A stretch of 64,000 nucleotides of DNA from Lactuca virosa (Eukaryota > Streptophyta > Magnoliopsida > Asterales > Asteraceae): assembly GCA_928212115.1 (NCBI GenBank), contig CAKMRJ010005634.1, positions 125,484,976 through 125,548,975 of the forward strand. The letters are read 5' to 3'. The notes beneath the pieces were generated by a model. The model had not been told where the DNA came from. It did not search any database and saw only the letters and a program-made list of their open reading frames with translations. The position numbers and the translations under genes are program-made. The first letter of the stretch is position 1, and each line of letters opens with the position of its first letter. Positions 1 to 10,087 of this stretch are shown here, piece by piece.

Positions 1-1189
1 TCTTTAGACCAAATACATATATACTTATAGCATCATACTTTTACTAAGCACTTGTTACAATTTTAGCATCTTTTAGTAAGCTTACATATAGCCTACACTT
101 GCATGCTTATTGGGTGAATTTTAGGCACATATTAAGTGACTTATAGAGCATTTTATTCAGCCCTTAAGCTGTGGTTTCAGGACAAAAAAAGCAAGGGGTA
201 TTGTGATCTTTTTTTATGGCTATTCAAGCTAGTATTCACGTGGTGTTGTAAGCAAACTTAAAAAGCATTGCATAGGGACTTAGGGACTGTTTTAATGTCC
301 TTAAAGACAACCCCAATACATTGTTTTGAAAACAAGAATTTCAGAAAAAAGAATGAGAATAAAATGTCTTGAATTGCCCGGTTTATGTAGACCAAAAGCG
401 AATAAATCACCGGGTCTTATAGCCTCTTATACAAGAAGGATTAAGGCATAAAACAGGATGTATAATCACTGAAACATACCTAGAAAAAGGATGGAGGTTT
501 TCCCTAGTTGAAACCTTCTTCCTCCCTCATTTCTCCTTTGGTTTCTTCTTCCCTTCGCACGTTCCTTCCCTTCTCTCCTTCGTTTCTGTTTCTCGATCGG
601 TAGCAGCCCACAAATGTGTTTTGAGTGAGTTTTTTTAACCCTTCCATGGAAGCCCAATCGTGAAGGTACGCATGATTAAAAAGCTCCCGTCGTTTCTTGC
701 CCTCCTAATGGGAAGGGTGTATGGGGGCAAAAGAGGGAATGGGCTTCTCTTTTTTTATTCGATAGACATTGCAGTAACAATTTGATCCAATGTTTCTTTG
801 AAATTAATAACATAGAAATAGGGAATTAAATTTTTTTGATGTATTTGGAGGCAAATAAAAAAATATATACTTGAGGGAATTAAAATTGACTATGTAACTT
901 TTGTAATAAAAGTTGTAAGTTATAATAAGATTTGCAACTTTTTTTTGAAAGTTGCATTTTTCAATAAAATTTGTAACTTTTTAAAAAAAAGTTGCAATAT
1001 TCAGTAAAGTTTGCAACTTTTAAAAACAAAGTTGCAATTTTTAATAAAATTGGCAACTTTTTTAAACATAGTTACATTAAATCTTCTAATGCAACCTTTT
1101 TGTTTGGCAAAACCTTTTTTATTATCAAATGCAACTCTTGTGAAAAAGTTGCATATAAAAGGTCGCATTAGACTCATTTTTTAGTAGTG
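1..1189. mobile_element. CACTA-type DNA transposon, right-hand end
   Basis: The segment ends at 1189 with TTTTTTAGTAGTG, the reverse complement of a CACTACTAAAAAA terminus typical of En/Spm (CACTA) elements. Reiterated AAAGTTGC/GCAACTTT motifs sit just inside the end, as expected of CACTA subterminal repeats. From 1190 the sequence is MULE transposase coding sequence that stays in frame up to the boundary, so the CACTA element appears to have landed in a MULE exon. The left end and the second copy of the 3-bp target duplication are outside the window. Positions 430-760 are less AT-rich and pyrimidine-rich, but I see no gene I can defend in them. Confidence 0.6.
884..1162. repeat. Subterminal repeats of the CACTA end
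   Basis: About five loosely spaced copies (roughly every 50 bp) of an AAAGTTGCA motif and its complement TGCAACTTT, several paired as short hairpins around A/T runs. In CACTA elements such subterminal arrays bind the transposase. That role is inferred here. Confidence 0.55.
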
Positions 1190-2697
1190 TGTATGTGTGG
1201 AAAACAAGGAGAATTAGAAATGGTTCATTGAAAATCTTTCAGAAGATTTGTAGTGTTGGAATGAATGAAGTGGTTTGGTTTTAATTTCTGATCAACACAA
1301 GGTATGTTTCTAAAATATTAAACATAGTATAATAAATATTTACATTTCGAACTTCATTCCTTCCTGTTTCATATGAAGGGTTTGGTTGAGGAAATCAAAG
1401 AAGTATTCCTAGCAGCAGAACATATGCAATGTGCTAGGCATATATATGCCAATTTTAGAAAGAAGTTTAGTGGATCCAAGTTTGAAAATTTGTTTTGGAG
1501 AGCAAGCAAGGAAACAATTGAAGCACATTTTAACATAGTCATGAAAGAGACTGAAAAGTTGATTCTTGAAGCCGTTATGCATCTTATGGATAGAGATCCA
1601 AAGACTTGATCTTTAGATTTTTTTAGAGTTCACAATTCATCTTGTGAGTCTGTGGAGAATGGCTTTTCAGAGAGCTTTAATAGTGTCATTTTGGATGCTA
1701 GGAAGAAACCTATTATCAGCATGTTAGAGGACATTCGTATATATGTGATGCAAAGGATGGTGAGTATGAAACTAATAGGTCAAGGATGAAATTGTTACTA
1801 TGTTTGTCTAAATATCAGAACAAGATTATATTCTCCAAACTGACCAAAGGTTTGTACACTTATTTATTCATACATACCTTACCTCTCTCAACTCTAAATA
1901 TTTTCATTACATTATGTAGGCATTGGCAGGTTGTATCTTGTGGGGGTATGAAGACTGAAACAAGGAAAATGGATGAGTCGTACATTGTTGATGTGATAAA
2001 AAAGGAATGTAGTTATAGGTTATGGAAACTAAATTGCTATGGTTGCGTTCATTCAGTAGCTACATTAGCATATTTAAACGTTACACTTGATGGACCATAT
2101 GTAGACCCATTGTACCTGGGAGCCTTCTTCCATAATACCTACAAACAGTCCAGTAATGGCATGAATGGAATGAACATGTGGCCTTCTACATACTATATAC
2201 CTCCATTGCCTCCATTGAAAATAAGAATGTCAAGCATACCAACCATGAAAAGAATAAGGGATGCTTTTGAAAGGTCTGGAAAACACATGGTTTTAAAGTC
2301 AGGGAAAAAGGTTTCTTGTGGCATATGCAAACAGAAATGACATAACAAGACAACTTGCACTTAAGTGCCAAGGCCTCCTAAAACTAATGTCACAAAGAAA
2401 CAAAAGGTTATGCAAACACAAGAGTCAATGAATATGCAAGGGGGTTGGAGAGATGATGTTATGGGTGATATAGTTGATCCACAAGCTGAGGAAGTTGTGA
2501 GGGTAAACGAATTCGAGGAAGTGCTGAGGGTTAATGAAGGTGAGGAATTGGGCAGGGTTAATGAAGTTGTTGGGCATGTGTATAGTAGAGGTCAACCAAG
2601 CAAGAGGAAAAAGTCTAAGAGAATTATTAAACTAAAGCTTGCTAAAAGGGTTGAAGGTGAAGGTAGTAGTGTTGGATCACTAATAGAGTTGGATTAA
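1190..2697 (+). pseudogene. MULE (MuDR-family) transposase, C-terminal part, decayed
   Basis: Coding remnant of a Mutator-like transposase, the enzyme that excises and inserts MULEs. A first exon (1190-1301) reads VENKEN, WFIENLSEDL and LISDQHK, with in-frame stops at 1215 and near 1251 and 1266. An intron at 1302-1378 (GTATGT...AG) joins DQHK to GLVEEIKEV. The exon at 1379 carries the family signature CARHIYANF and then ESVENGFSESFNS. A second likely intron is 1850-1919. The last exon holds the SWIM zinc finger (CSYRLWKLNCYGCVHSVA), whose second Cys is Tyr, and a zinc knuckle CGICKQK-HNKTTC broken by TGA at 2338. An acidic/basic tail runs to TAA at 2695. The N-terminus and the first DDE residues lie beyond the CACTA insertion. 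Clearly non-functional. Confidence 0.85.
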
Positions 2698-3862
2698 TTA
2701 CAATTTAATTGTGTGTTTGTTATGTGGATTAAGTAATGTTATTAATGTGGTCGGAAACAAGGAAATTTATGCTTGTTATGTTAATCTATGTTATACTAAT
2801 CTTAAGATTTGATATTTGGATTCGTGTATGTACTTACATTATGTATGATGTTCTTTATATTAGTGTGTATGGGGTACTTTAGTCATTACAAATATTTAAA
2901 CAAGTAGCAGTAGTATAGTTATTTGAGATACGTAGGGCAATAATGTTAGTTTAGGGGTAGTTTAGTCATTTGAAGAAATTAATCCAATATGTGTATGTTA
3001 TTTCAAGTAATTAATCAAGTAGGGGTATTTTAGTCAATCAAAGAAATTAACCGTTAGGGGTATTATTGTCATTTCAATTACTTAAACAAATAGGGTATTT
3101 TAATCATTAAAAGCGGGTAACCCATTAGGGGTATTTTAGTCATTTGTGTCAGGTGACCCTGAATGGGTGTTGTGGGAATTTAAGTTAGTACTTTTTATGT
3201 GACTTAACCCATTAGGGGTATCAAGTTTTCCATGTAATTATCCAAGTGGGCAAGCACAAAAACAACGAAAAAGAACTTTTCCATGGTTTTCCATTTCCGG
3301 GTTAAAGACAAGGACTTTGTAGTGGTCCTAAGAAGATGCCTCGTGTATTAGATTCTTCTATTTTGTCCCATGTCCCCAACATAAACATTAGGGCCCTTGT
3401 TTTGTTTGTTTAAAGGAGTTTGCCTTTGTCATGTGGTCTCAGGAAGAATATCAACAAAATCTGGGTATTAGTTAATCACATATATGATTGATGGTTTGTT
3501 TCTATACAGATTACATGCACATTCAGATCTACAACAACATATTTTAACTTAACCAACATTTCATTCATGGGTTTGTGTTACATCTCTACATCTATTAGAC
3601 AAGTTAAAACATGATTTGTACCTACATCTTACTACATATGACTATCATCACCTGTGATTACCATTAAAAAACTGATCATCACAACAACATGATCACAAAA
3701 ACACCAACAACGACCACCAACTACTACCACCAAAAACAAAAACAAGAAACAAAACGTCTTACTATTAAGGACAATAAACCAGATGCACATCATAACAAAA
3801 TACAAACCCACGACATAAATTTTGTAACCTAAAGTTCTTAAGTCATTTTAAGAACTTGTAGG
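2698..3862. other. Non-coding interior of the MULE
   Basis: AT-rich sequence after the transposase stop. It holds a degenerate tandem repeat (2868-3245) and otherwise no gene. Positions 3600-3800 are CA/ACC-rich low complexity. Confidence 0.4.
2868..3245. repeat. Degenerate tandem repeat with GGGGTATTTTAGTCATT core
   Basis: At least six imperfect units of about 55-65 bp, each containing a version of GGGGTATTTTAGTCATT followed by an ...ATTAA.CAAGTA phrase (for example at 2872, 2955, 3025, 3057 and 3126). Phrases of this type are common near the ends of non-autonomous plant DNA transposons. Confidence 0.6.
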
Positions 3863-4249
3863 TTAACACCCCCACAACAACGACACCAAAAAGCCCACCA
3901 ATCCATTTGACTTTGTTGCACTTGTTTTTACCCAAGACGATGTTGACATACGAGATGCTTGTAGTGAACATAAATGCTTCTTCAAATCAGCAACCATGTT
4001 AGAAATATCGAGTTGACCTGCCCTAACATCATCGACTTCATGGTTTAGGGCGTCCAAGACTCTAATGACGTTGTGTCGTAGTTCACGAAGGTCGAAGTTT
4101 GCAAAATCCCCCCGTACAAGCGACACCTCCAACTATGTCTGGAGCAGATTGATCGCCATGTCTTCATTGGTGACTCCGTTGGACACATTCTCAGCCATGT
4201 GCCGACTGTAGTTGGGTGACCAATTGTGATTTGGAGATGATCGTAAATG
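3863..4249 (-). pseudogene. Unknown ORF convergent to the MULE transposase, split by a solo LTR
   Basis: An open minus-strand frame of about 89 codons (3863-4132) encodes a mostly polar, helical-looking segment with a hydrophobic C-terminus (GFLVSLLWGC). It has no ATG at its 5' end. It opens after an in-frame TAG (4133-4135), upstream of which the same frame stays open through 4249. If the solo LTR 4255-6775 and one target copy are removed, the frame runs on without a stop into 6781-6840. So the LTR landed inside this reading frame. It lies tail-to-tail with the transposase, as mudrB does with mudrA in maize MuDR, but I see no similarity to any protein I know. Confidence 0.45.
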
Positions 4250-4254
4250 CATGG
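4250..4254. repeat. Target-site duplication CATGG (left)
   Basis: CATGG precedes TGTAACGCCC at 4255 and recurs at 6776-6780 directly after GATGTCACA. A perfect 5-bp match, as expected for Ty3/gypsy integration. Confidence 0.9.
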
Positions 4255-6775
4255 TGTAACGCCCGGGGTTTGGGGCTAAGCATTATTAGATGATGTAATG
4301 ATGTAATAGTCTAGGTCAACTATTGTAACTCTTTTGAAGTAATAAAGATGAAATATTTGAATACTATGTGAATTATGTGTATTTGTGTGCTTATAATTTA
4401 ATTATAAAGGTATAATTAATAAAGAATAAAAATAAGCATCAAAATTAAAGTGTGAGATAAGCCCGGTATCTTTACATAAAGTTGTAGAGTACGTTCCCGC
4501 CTACGCGTGGATATAAAGAACGTCGAAATCGGAGTTTGTATGCAAAAGATGCGACAGTTTTAAGAAAATTAGACAGTAAAACACTGCTTTTCTTTAATCG
4601 CGTAAAACCGAATCGATCCTTTGAGGTACTTATGCTTTGCCGACGGGATTTCCAAGAGCGTTTTTGGACTCAGGATATAGTCTAGTATTTGATTTCATAC
4701 TCGAAATATTTTTAACGAAACTATTTACAAAAGTCACGAAAACGGACACCGCGAGCCGCTTAGACGCAAAACTTTAAGTGCGATTTCCCGGAGTTTCGTA
4801 ACTCCTAAAATTAATCCGTTCGGGTTTCTGGAATCCTTGAATTACCCTCTTTCATAAGAAATTTTTGAAAATGCAATCCAACGTCAGGATCTCGATTCAT
4901 CAATTTATAAGTGTTTTAGACAAGTTAAAAGATTAAACTACCTTGTGGGACCAACTAATTATGAGCACCAATTTCCAGCTCATTCTTTGCCCACGTGACA
5001 ACAACCCTCTCCATTCCTTTCTTCTTCATCTTGAGTGCAAGCTTCCCCAATCAAGTACAAGCATGGTGATTGAAGCATGGGCTTCTCTTCCATTAGTGTA
5101 TACCCTTACACTATAAATAGAGCCTCATATCACCTCCAAAAAAATCACACCTCAATCTTCAGCTTCTCTCCTCTCACTCTTGATCTCTATCTCCCTCTAT
5201 ATCACCTTGAAGATCATCACCCTAAACCACCTTGCTGCCTCACCAGAAAAATAGCTGCTGCCACCGCGATACACCACCTCCAGCCACCCCGTTTGTTCCT
5301 AGGTACTCCCAAGTCAGTGCTTAACATTTTTCATTCTTTGTGTTTTCCATTTCGACGAACGGTTTGAGCTCCACAAATCCATTTGTGCATGTGTGTGTTT
5401 TGGTGTCCAAGTTCGACGTGATAGGGGGTGATGCCTCCTGATCAAATTTAATGCACATATCTTGGCCAAACTTTGTTTCCAAATTAATTCTCCATACCCT
5501 ATTTCGAAATTCTTAACATTTTTGGTCCTAATTCATTTAAACCTTCATTTATTTATTCACAAATGGTCCTTCCTTGGAAACCTCTTACAAATCAGATCCT
5601 AAACTTTAAACTATGATGTATATGTTCCATATTGGTCCCTCGTTTGGAAATTATATTTATAATTTAGTCCAACTAAGTTATTTAATTAACATAACGGACC
5701 CTATACATTGCTTTAATTACCAAACTACCCTCCAAATATTAATTATATTAATATTTCCTTAGGAAACTAAATTTTCTCGGAGATTCGTATTCACGGAAAT
5801 ACTACTCGACCTTCTCGCATCCATTCCAGAACACTAATCGTCTATCGAACGTTAAGGTGAGTGCATAGTTACTTTCATCTTACACATATAAATATATGAA
5901 GTATTTTATATAAATTACGTGCTACGTGTGCATATTATCTGTATACTTGCTATCTATGTTGGATGAACGATTTTATACATGTTTTAAATGATTTAAACTG
6001 TATATGTATTTTATATCTACAAAATGTGTTGGGTAAAACATGGGTAGATGTAATAGTTACTGTGTTACAAAATAAAATAATGAGAGGCCTCGTTATAGAT
6101 GTTATTGATGATCCAGTCATCTAGCGGAGTATAGATGACGACCACAGACTATTCTAGACAGTCCAGTGGAACGCTAGCAGGCTCGCAACCTGTAGGTGTT
6201 TATTTGAACTGTGTGCTCACCAGCAGTACTCCATCCCCCACATGGTTGCCTTATTTGACATGAATTGCTGAGGAACCCCCGAAGCATGTGTTGTCACCCC
6301 GATGAAAGTCCTTAGACTAGATCCCTTGTGTTAGATGTTTTAGGGATGTAAAGTGAGGATAACGGGAAGGGGTAATCGGGTTGTTTGGTTGATGAAAATA
6401 ATAAATATATTTATTGTGGGTTGAAAACCCTATGTGCTCACCAGGCTCCCAAGCCTGACCCACTCAGTTTCTTGTATTACAGGAAGTGGCGCATGAGCAT
6501 AGATGTTTGGATGAGAGATAATGGATTATAGGCCTGTAAATACGAAATAAAGTAGTAAGGGTTATGTTGTACTGTTTATGCTTTTGATCTGTATCGAACA
6601 TGACATCCCGAGTCTTTTAATGAAATACATTTCTTTGGAAATGCTTTTGATAAATCTTTATCATATTTTGTTTTGGGACAAATTCCGCAACACTTTTATT
6701 TAAAATGTTACTCTGATTTTCAAACAAGCATAAACAAAATCGGTCTTTTCTGGCCGTGAAAATGGGGATGTCACA
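4255..6775 (+). mobile_element. Solo LTR of Ty3/gypsy family Y
   Basis: A 2,521-bp LTR starting TGTAACGCCCGG and ending GGGGATGTCACA, with a perfect CATGG target duplication. The target repeat follows the LTR end at once, where a full element would have a primer-binding site, so this is a solo LTR left by unequal LTR-LTR recombination. It is related to the LTR at 47038-49333 and to the reverse copy starting at 10088: same start, same end, the AAAGAACGTCGAAA motif (4497-4525) and an ACCTGTAGGTGTTTA phrase near 6189. LTR promoter at about 5112. Confidence 0.92.
5112..5119 (+). promoter_or_regulatory. LTR TATA box
   Basis: TATAAATA in the context CACTATAAATAGAGCC, followed by a CT-rich stretch, where the U3/R promoter of this LTR is expected. 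The family-Y LTR at 47038 has the equivalent box at 47817. Confidence 0.5.
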
Positions 6776-6780
6776 CATGG

Positions 6781-7121
6781 TTTTGCCGATTGGGATTGAA
6801 GTTAAGGGTGCAGTTAGGGTAACCAGGTGTCGAATTGTGCCATTTTAGGGCACAATCTTCTACTTTTATATGGAGGCGGGTGGAATAGTGCATACGTTCC
6901 CTCTACGTTTCACATTCTAGACGACATCGTTTGGGTCGTTGGGCCTAATTACGATTTTGCCATGTCATTGATGATGTGGCAGGGTAACCGGGTATAATAA
7001 GTAATAGAGACTAAATTGTTAGGTTTCCACACACTTTGTTCCCTCATAAAGCCATTTAAAAAGTTAAGTGACTAAAAAGATAAAGCCTAGAAAGTTCATA
7101 GGGCGTGTGTGTCATTTTCCC
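6781..7121. mobile_element. Right arm and probable right end of the MULE
   Basis: Continues the MULE interior beyond the solo LTR. It ends in GGGCGTGTGTGTCATTTTCCC (7101-7121), whose complement starts GGGAAAATGACAC, a common type of MULE terminus. The next nine bases, TAAGGAATA, would be the target duplication, but the left end is not in the window to confirm it. A short coding frame at 6781-6840 belongs to the split minus-strand ORF. Confidence 0.4.
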
Positions 7122-7207
7122 TAAGGAATATATACTAAATTTTGCACTTAATTTACTGTCAAATTAAAAGGGTTGTCCACACCGGACACCAAGTAGATCT
7201 GCCCTAC

Positions 7208-8197
7208 TCATATGGGGAAGAAGGCCATGCTTTGTGATTCCATGCAGCTCATCACTTGTATTCTTCGCTTCTTCTTCATGTTCTCTACTTTCTGAAACTC
7301 TTCTTGCAGCTTTCTCTTTCTTACTTTTTCCATTGAATCCGTCACTCCACCATCTCCGATCTTTGAAGCTTTTTGAGAAACTTCCAACTTCCTCTCCATA
7401 TGAATATGCAGATTCGTTGGCATTACTTGCTGGGATGTTGGTTCCACAACGCAGTCAACGCTTGACTGGTTCTCGGTCCATTCATCAACTGTATTTTTCC
7501 ACGCTTTGATGAGTGTCCTTGCAATCTGGTCAACATTCTTCGATGCATGCTTTTTAAGAGGGTTGAAGGATTTTCCTATCTCAGTCGCCTCCAGAGTACT
7601 ATTCACAGATAACTTCATTGAGTCAAGCTTCGTTACCAAGTCACACACAGATTCTGATTCAGATTGATCTCCACTCTTGTCAAGTATCTTCAGCTTCATC
7701 CTCAAGATCTCAACAACGTCTTGACTGTAATCCCTAGTTCCAAGACCGATATCTTTATTTTCAGGAGTTACTGGACCCTTTGGAATTGGGAACTGCGTTT
7801 CTGTATTCAACTTGAGTATCGTCGGCCTTTGCTGTTTGCAGGTGGGTACGAGTTGTTCCGTGGGTGGCACTGGCACAACCAATAGGGATTCCGATTCATT
7901 TGCGCTCTTATCAAGAATATCCTTCATCCTCAAATCATCGCCAATTATTTTTGTTTCTTCCGTCTGATTACTCATCTTGGGGCTATGTTTCTTACGATTA
8001 TCACAACCAGTGCACATCATAAACTCACCGGAGAAGAGAGTCCGAACAATCTCGTGTCTTCTAGTGCGGGACTCCGTTGGGTGATCAGAGGCAGCCACCA
8101 TGATCGCTCTTTTGATGATCTCAAATATATCTCCTTTTGTATTCCATAAGAAGTTCCTCCAATCCTCCGTCAATGCAGCAGATTTCAAATCCTCCAT
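7208..8197 (-). CDS. MED26/TFIIS-N-domain protein, apparently intronless
   Basis: 329 codons from the first in-frame ATG (8195-8197) after an in-frame TAA near 8327 to TGA at 7208. Residues 12-56 match the N-terminal block of plant MED26 proteins (EDWRNFL, DIFEIIKRAIMVAASDHP, RTLFS). A CTGC pair follows at about 62. Residues 160-240 form a TFIIS N-terminal (LW) domain: VVEILRMKLKIL, ATEIGKSFNPLKKH, IARTLIKAWKNTVDEW. The C-terminus has the family's basic helix (RKRKLQEEFQKVEN, KKKRRIQVM). Plant MED26 is a nuclear Mediator subunit thought to link Mediator to elongation factors. The segment LRMK-ILDKS..SES occurs twice (about residues 90-104 and 165-183). Homologues usually have several introns and are a little longer, so this may be a retrocopy. 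The frame is undamaged. The function is by family only. Confidence 0.8.
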   Translation of the reverse strand: MEDLKSAALTEDWRNFLWNTKGDIFEIIKRAIMVAASDHPTESRTRRHEIVRTLFSGEFMMCTGCDNRKKHSPKMSNQTEETKIIGDDLRMKDILDKSANESESLLVVPVPPTEQLVPTCKQQRPTILKLNTETQFPIPKGPVTPENKDIGLGTRDYSQDVVEILRMKLKILDKSGDQSESESVCDLVTKLDSMKLSVNSTLEATEIGKSFNPLKKHASKNVDQIARTLIKAWKNTVDEWTENQSSVDCVVEPTSQQVMPTNLHIHMERKLEVSQKASKIGDGGVTDSMEKVRKRKLQEEFQKVENMKKKRRIQVMSCMESQSMAFFPI

Positions 8198-8246
8198 CAG
8201 ATAATGTATCTTTCGAGAAAATCCTGATTTGGATGACACCCAGGAA

Positions 8247-8340
8247 TCAAGAACGTGAATGGGAGCGACGCATGGAATAAAAAGGAAGTGTTTGTGTGTT
8301 GTGAGTGGGGTTTGTGTGCATATTTATTGCCTTAAATAGG
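8247..8340 (-). promoter_or_regulatory. Upstream region of the MED26-like gene: TATA-like box and short uORF
   Basis: On the minus strand TATTTAAGG and AATAAATATGC (8320-8340) form a TATA-like region about 125 nt before the ATG. Between them and the ATG lies an upstream ATG with an 8-codon ORF (8247-8273) that ends before the main start, a possible brake on translation. An A/C-rich leader separates the two. Prediction only. Confidence 0.35.
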
Positions 8341-8655
8341 ATCGTTACTGACAACTATGCAGTCGTTTACTTAAGCATGAGGATGAGGCGGCGATGATTA
8401 GTAGTTAATATTCCTGAAGAGAATCTCCTAAAAGATCTGTCACTAGTCTCTACTTTAAACGGTTTTTTAGTAGTTTCCTTATTTGTTTTTAATAAATCTA
8501 AGATATCTATCACTCAAGCGATTTTGCGAGTTATTCGGCACGTCATGAAAATTTGTGGGCAAGAAATTAATTTGTATCGTTCTTCCCATAAATATATATA
8601 TTTTTTTGTATTTTAATATATCAAAAGCCCTAGTTACACGAAACAAAGAAGAGAA
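8341..8655. other. AT-rich intergenic stretch
   Basis: No gene seen. It could hold more distal promoter sequence of the MED26-like gene. It abuts the 3' tail of the LINE fragment. Confidence 0.3.
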
Positions 8656-8682
8656 TTTTATTTATTTATTTATTTATTTATA
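8656..8682 (-). repeat. (TTTA)n tract = (TAAA)n 3' tail of a LINE
   Basis: Six TTTA units on the plus strand read (TAAA)n on the minus strand, directly after the end of the minus-strand LINE reading frame. A simple A-rich 3' tail is what target-primed reverse transcription leaves. Confidence 0.6.
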
Positions 8683-8683
8683 G

Positions 8684-9590
8684 AATGGGAAGCAACTCCA
8701 TTTCACCTATCTACCCACCCAATTCCCCTATATTTGATCCATTCGTAAGTTTGAAGAATTATAGAATCCGCAATGATTGCAGGGGAAGCACCAATTTTCC
8801 TGAAAGTTTTTCCATTTCATGCTATCCATATGTTCCAAAACGTGGCTCAAAAAATCATGTTGAGAATTTCTCTCTTCTTGGGACAATTCCCTCACGAGGC
8901 AGCAAAATCAATAAGACCACGTACAGAGTTGAATTGGTTATTGCTAAATCCGCACCATTTTAGAATCCAGTACCACGCCTCCTTGGAGAATCCACAATCA
9001 GCTAGAAGATGATTCGAAGATTCGTTACTTACCCCACATAAATGCCAATTTGGATTTTGGACTAATATACCCCTGAGACTAAGCGACCGCGCAACATGAA
9101 TTATATCCATTACAGCCCTCCACACAAAACATTTCACTTTTAGGGGGATTAATTTTGACCAACATATTTTTTGTCCAACAACCTGATTAAGATTTGAATC
9201 TACCATTCTCCTCAGAATATTCACCAGATATGTGCCATCTTTGTTAAAATTAAAACGAAAACCAATGTTAGAAGAAGGATGAAACGCCATAGATCCAAAC
9301 ATGGAGTAGAAATCATGTAGTTTTGTCTTCTCTACATCATTGAAATTGTTTGATCTCCATTTCCATAGGAAGCTTGTGCTGCATATACGCTCCATGAATT
9401 GACATCTCTTTACTGTTTCTAGTTGGTAGAGATGAGGAAATCTGTTTTGCAATATATCTCTCCCACACCATTTGTCTTTCCAGAAAAGAATTTTGGTTGA
9501 ATGGCTTGGAACCAGGGAAAATAGTTCATCCGGATCAATGTTGTGATTTTGTAGACTCTTGATTGCTTTTGAAATATTACTCCACACCCC
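8684..9590 (-). pseudogene. LINE (L1-type) ORF2 C-terminal fragment, zf-RVT region
   Basis: The minus-strand frame starts mid-protein (VWSNISKAIKSL) and matches the C-terminus of plant L1-type LINE reverse transcriptases: ILFWKDKWCG, then the zf-RVT region with WSKLIPLKVKCFVWRA, LCGVSNESSNHLLADC and AWYWILKWCG. The frame closes at 8892, but decayed homology (FWNIWIA, IILQTYEWIKYRG) continues to about 8720, shortly before the (TAAA)n tail. The RT and endonuclease domains are absent: a 5'-truncated insertion. I could not find a convincing target duplication. Confidence 0.85.
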
Positions 9591-10087
9591 AATGTATATA
9601 TTTTATTATTTTGTTAATTCATATAACATTTTTATTCGTTTAATATCTAACAACCATTTTTATCATTGAGTAGCATTTTTGTTACATAAGTAACATTTTA
9701 CATATTTGATAGAAAATGAAAAAATTGTTAAATAATATGATTTCATAAATAAAAGAAAGAGTAAATTATAAAAATGGTATATGTGATTTGGTGTATTTGT
9801 AGGTTCAGTCGATCCTTTGAAAAGTTTATAGGTTACGTCCATATATTTATGTTTTCAAAGAGTTGTACTGAGTGGCGGATATAGTATGTAGCACGGGGTA
9901 GCACATGTTACCCTTCAAAATTTTCTCGTCAAATGTAAATTTAGTAAAAATTCGTCGAAATCCGTCACAAATTCCTCAAAAATTTGTCACAAATCTGCTG
10001 GAAATCTGTTACAAATCCGTCACAAACTCTAATGAGTGTGAATTTAGTGTAAATTCGTCAGCTTAGTGACGATTTGGTGACTGAAAT
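9591..10087. other. AT-rich stretch with short direct repeats
   Basis: No gene. Around 9770-9830 the phrase AAAAATGGTATATGTGATTTGG resembles ends of non-autonomous MULE-type elements. At 9935-10040 there are five or six imperfect repeats of AAATCCGTCACAAATTC. The next element starts at 10088. Confidence 0.35.

Noticed and set aside
466..657. Minus-strand frame of 63 codons rich in Lys/Arg/Glu
   Set aside because: It is the complement of a pyrimidine-rich stretch in the CACTA segment. Low complexity and no domain.
4255..6775. Solo LTR read as a full element or as a gene at 5077-5367
   Set aside because: Target copies touch both LTR ends and no internal domain exists. The 96-codon frame there lies in the LTR leader just after its TATA box region.
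8685..9012. Two plus-strand frames starting at 8685 and 8773
   Set aside because: They overlap the decayed C-terminus of the LINE ORF2 on the other strand, which explains the open frame.
8640..9620. Target-site duplication for the LINE fragment
   Set aside because: I compared the bases beside the (TAAA)n tail with those beyond 9590 and found no convincing match.
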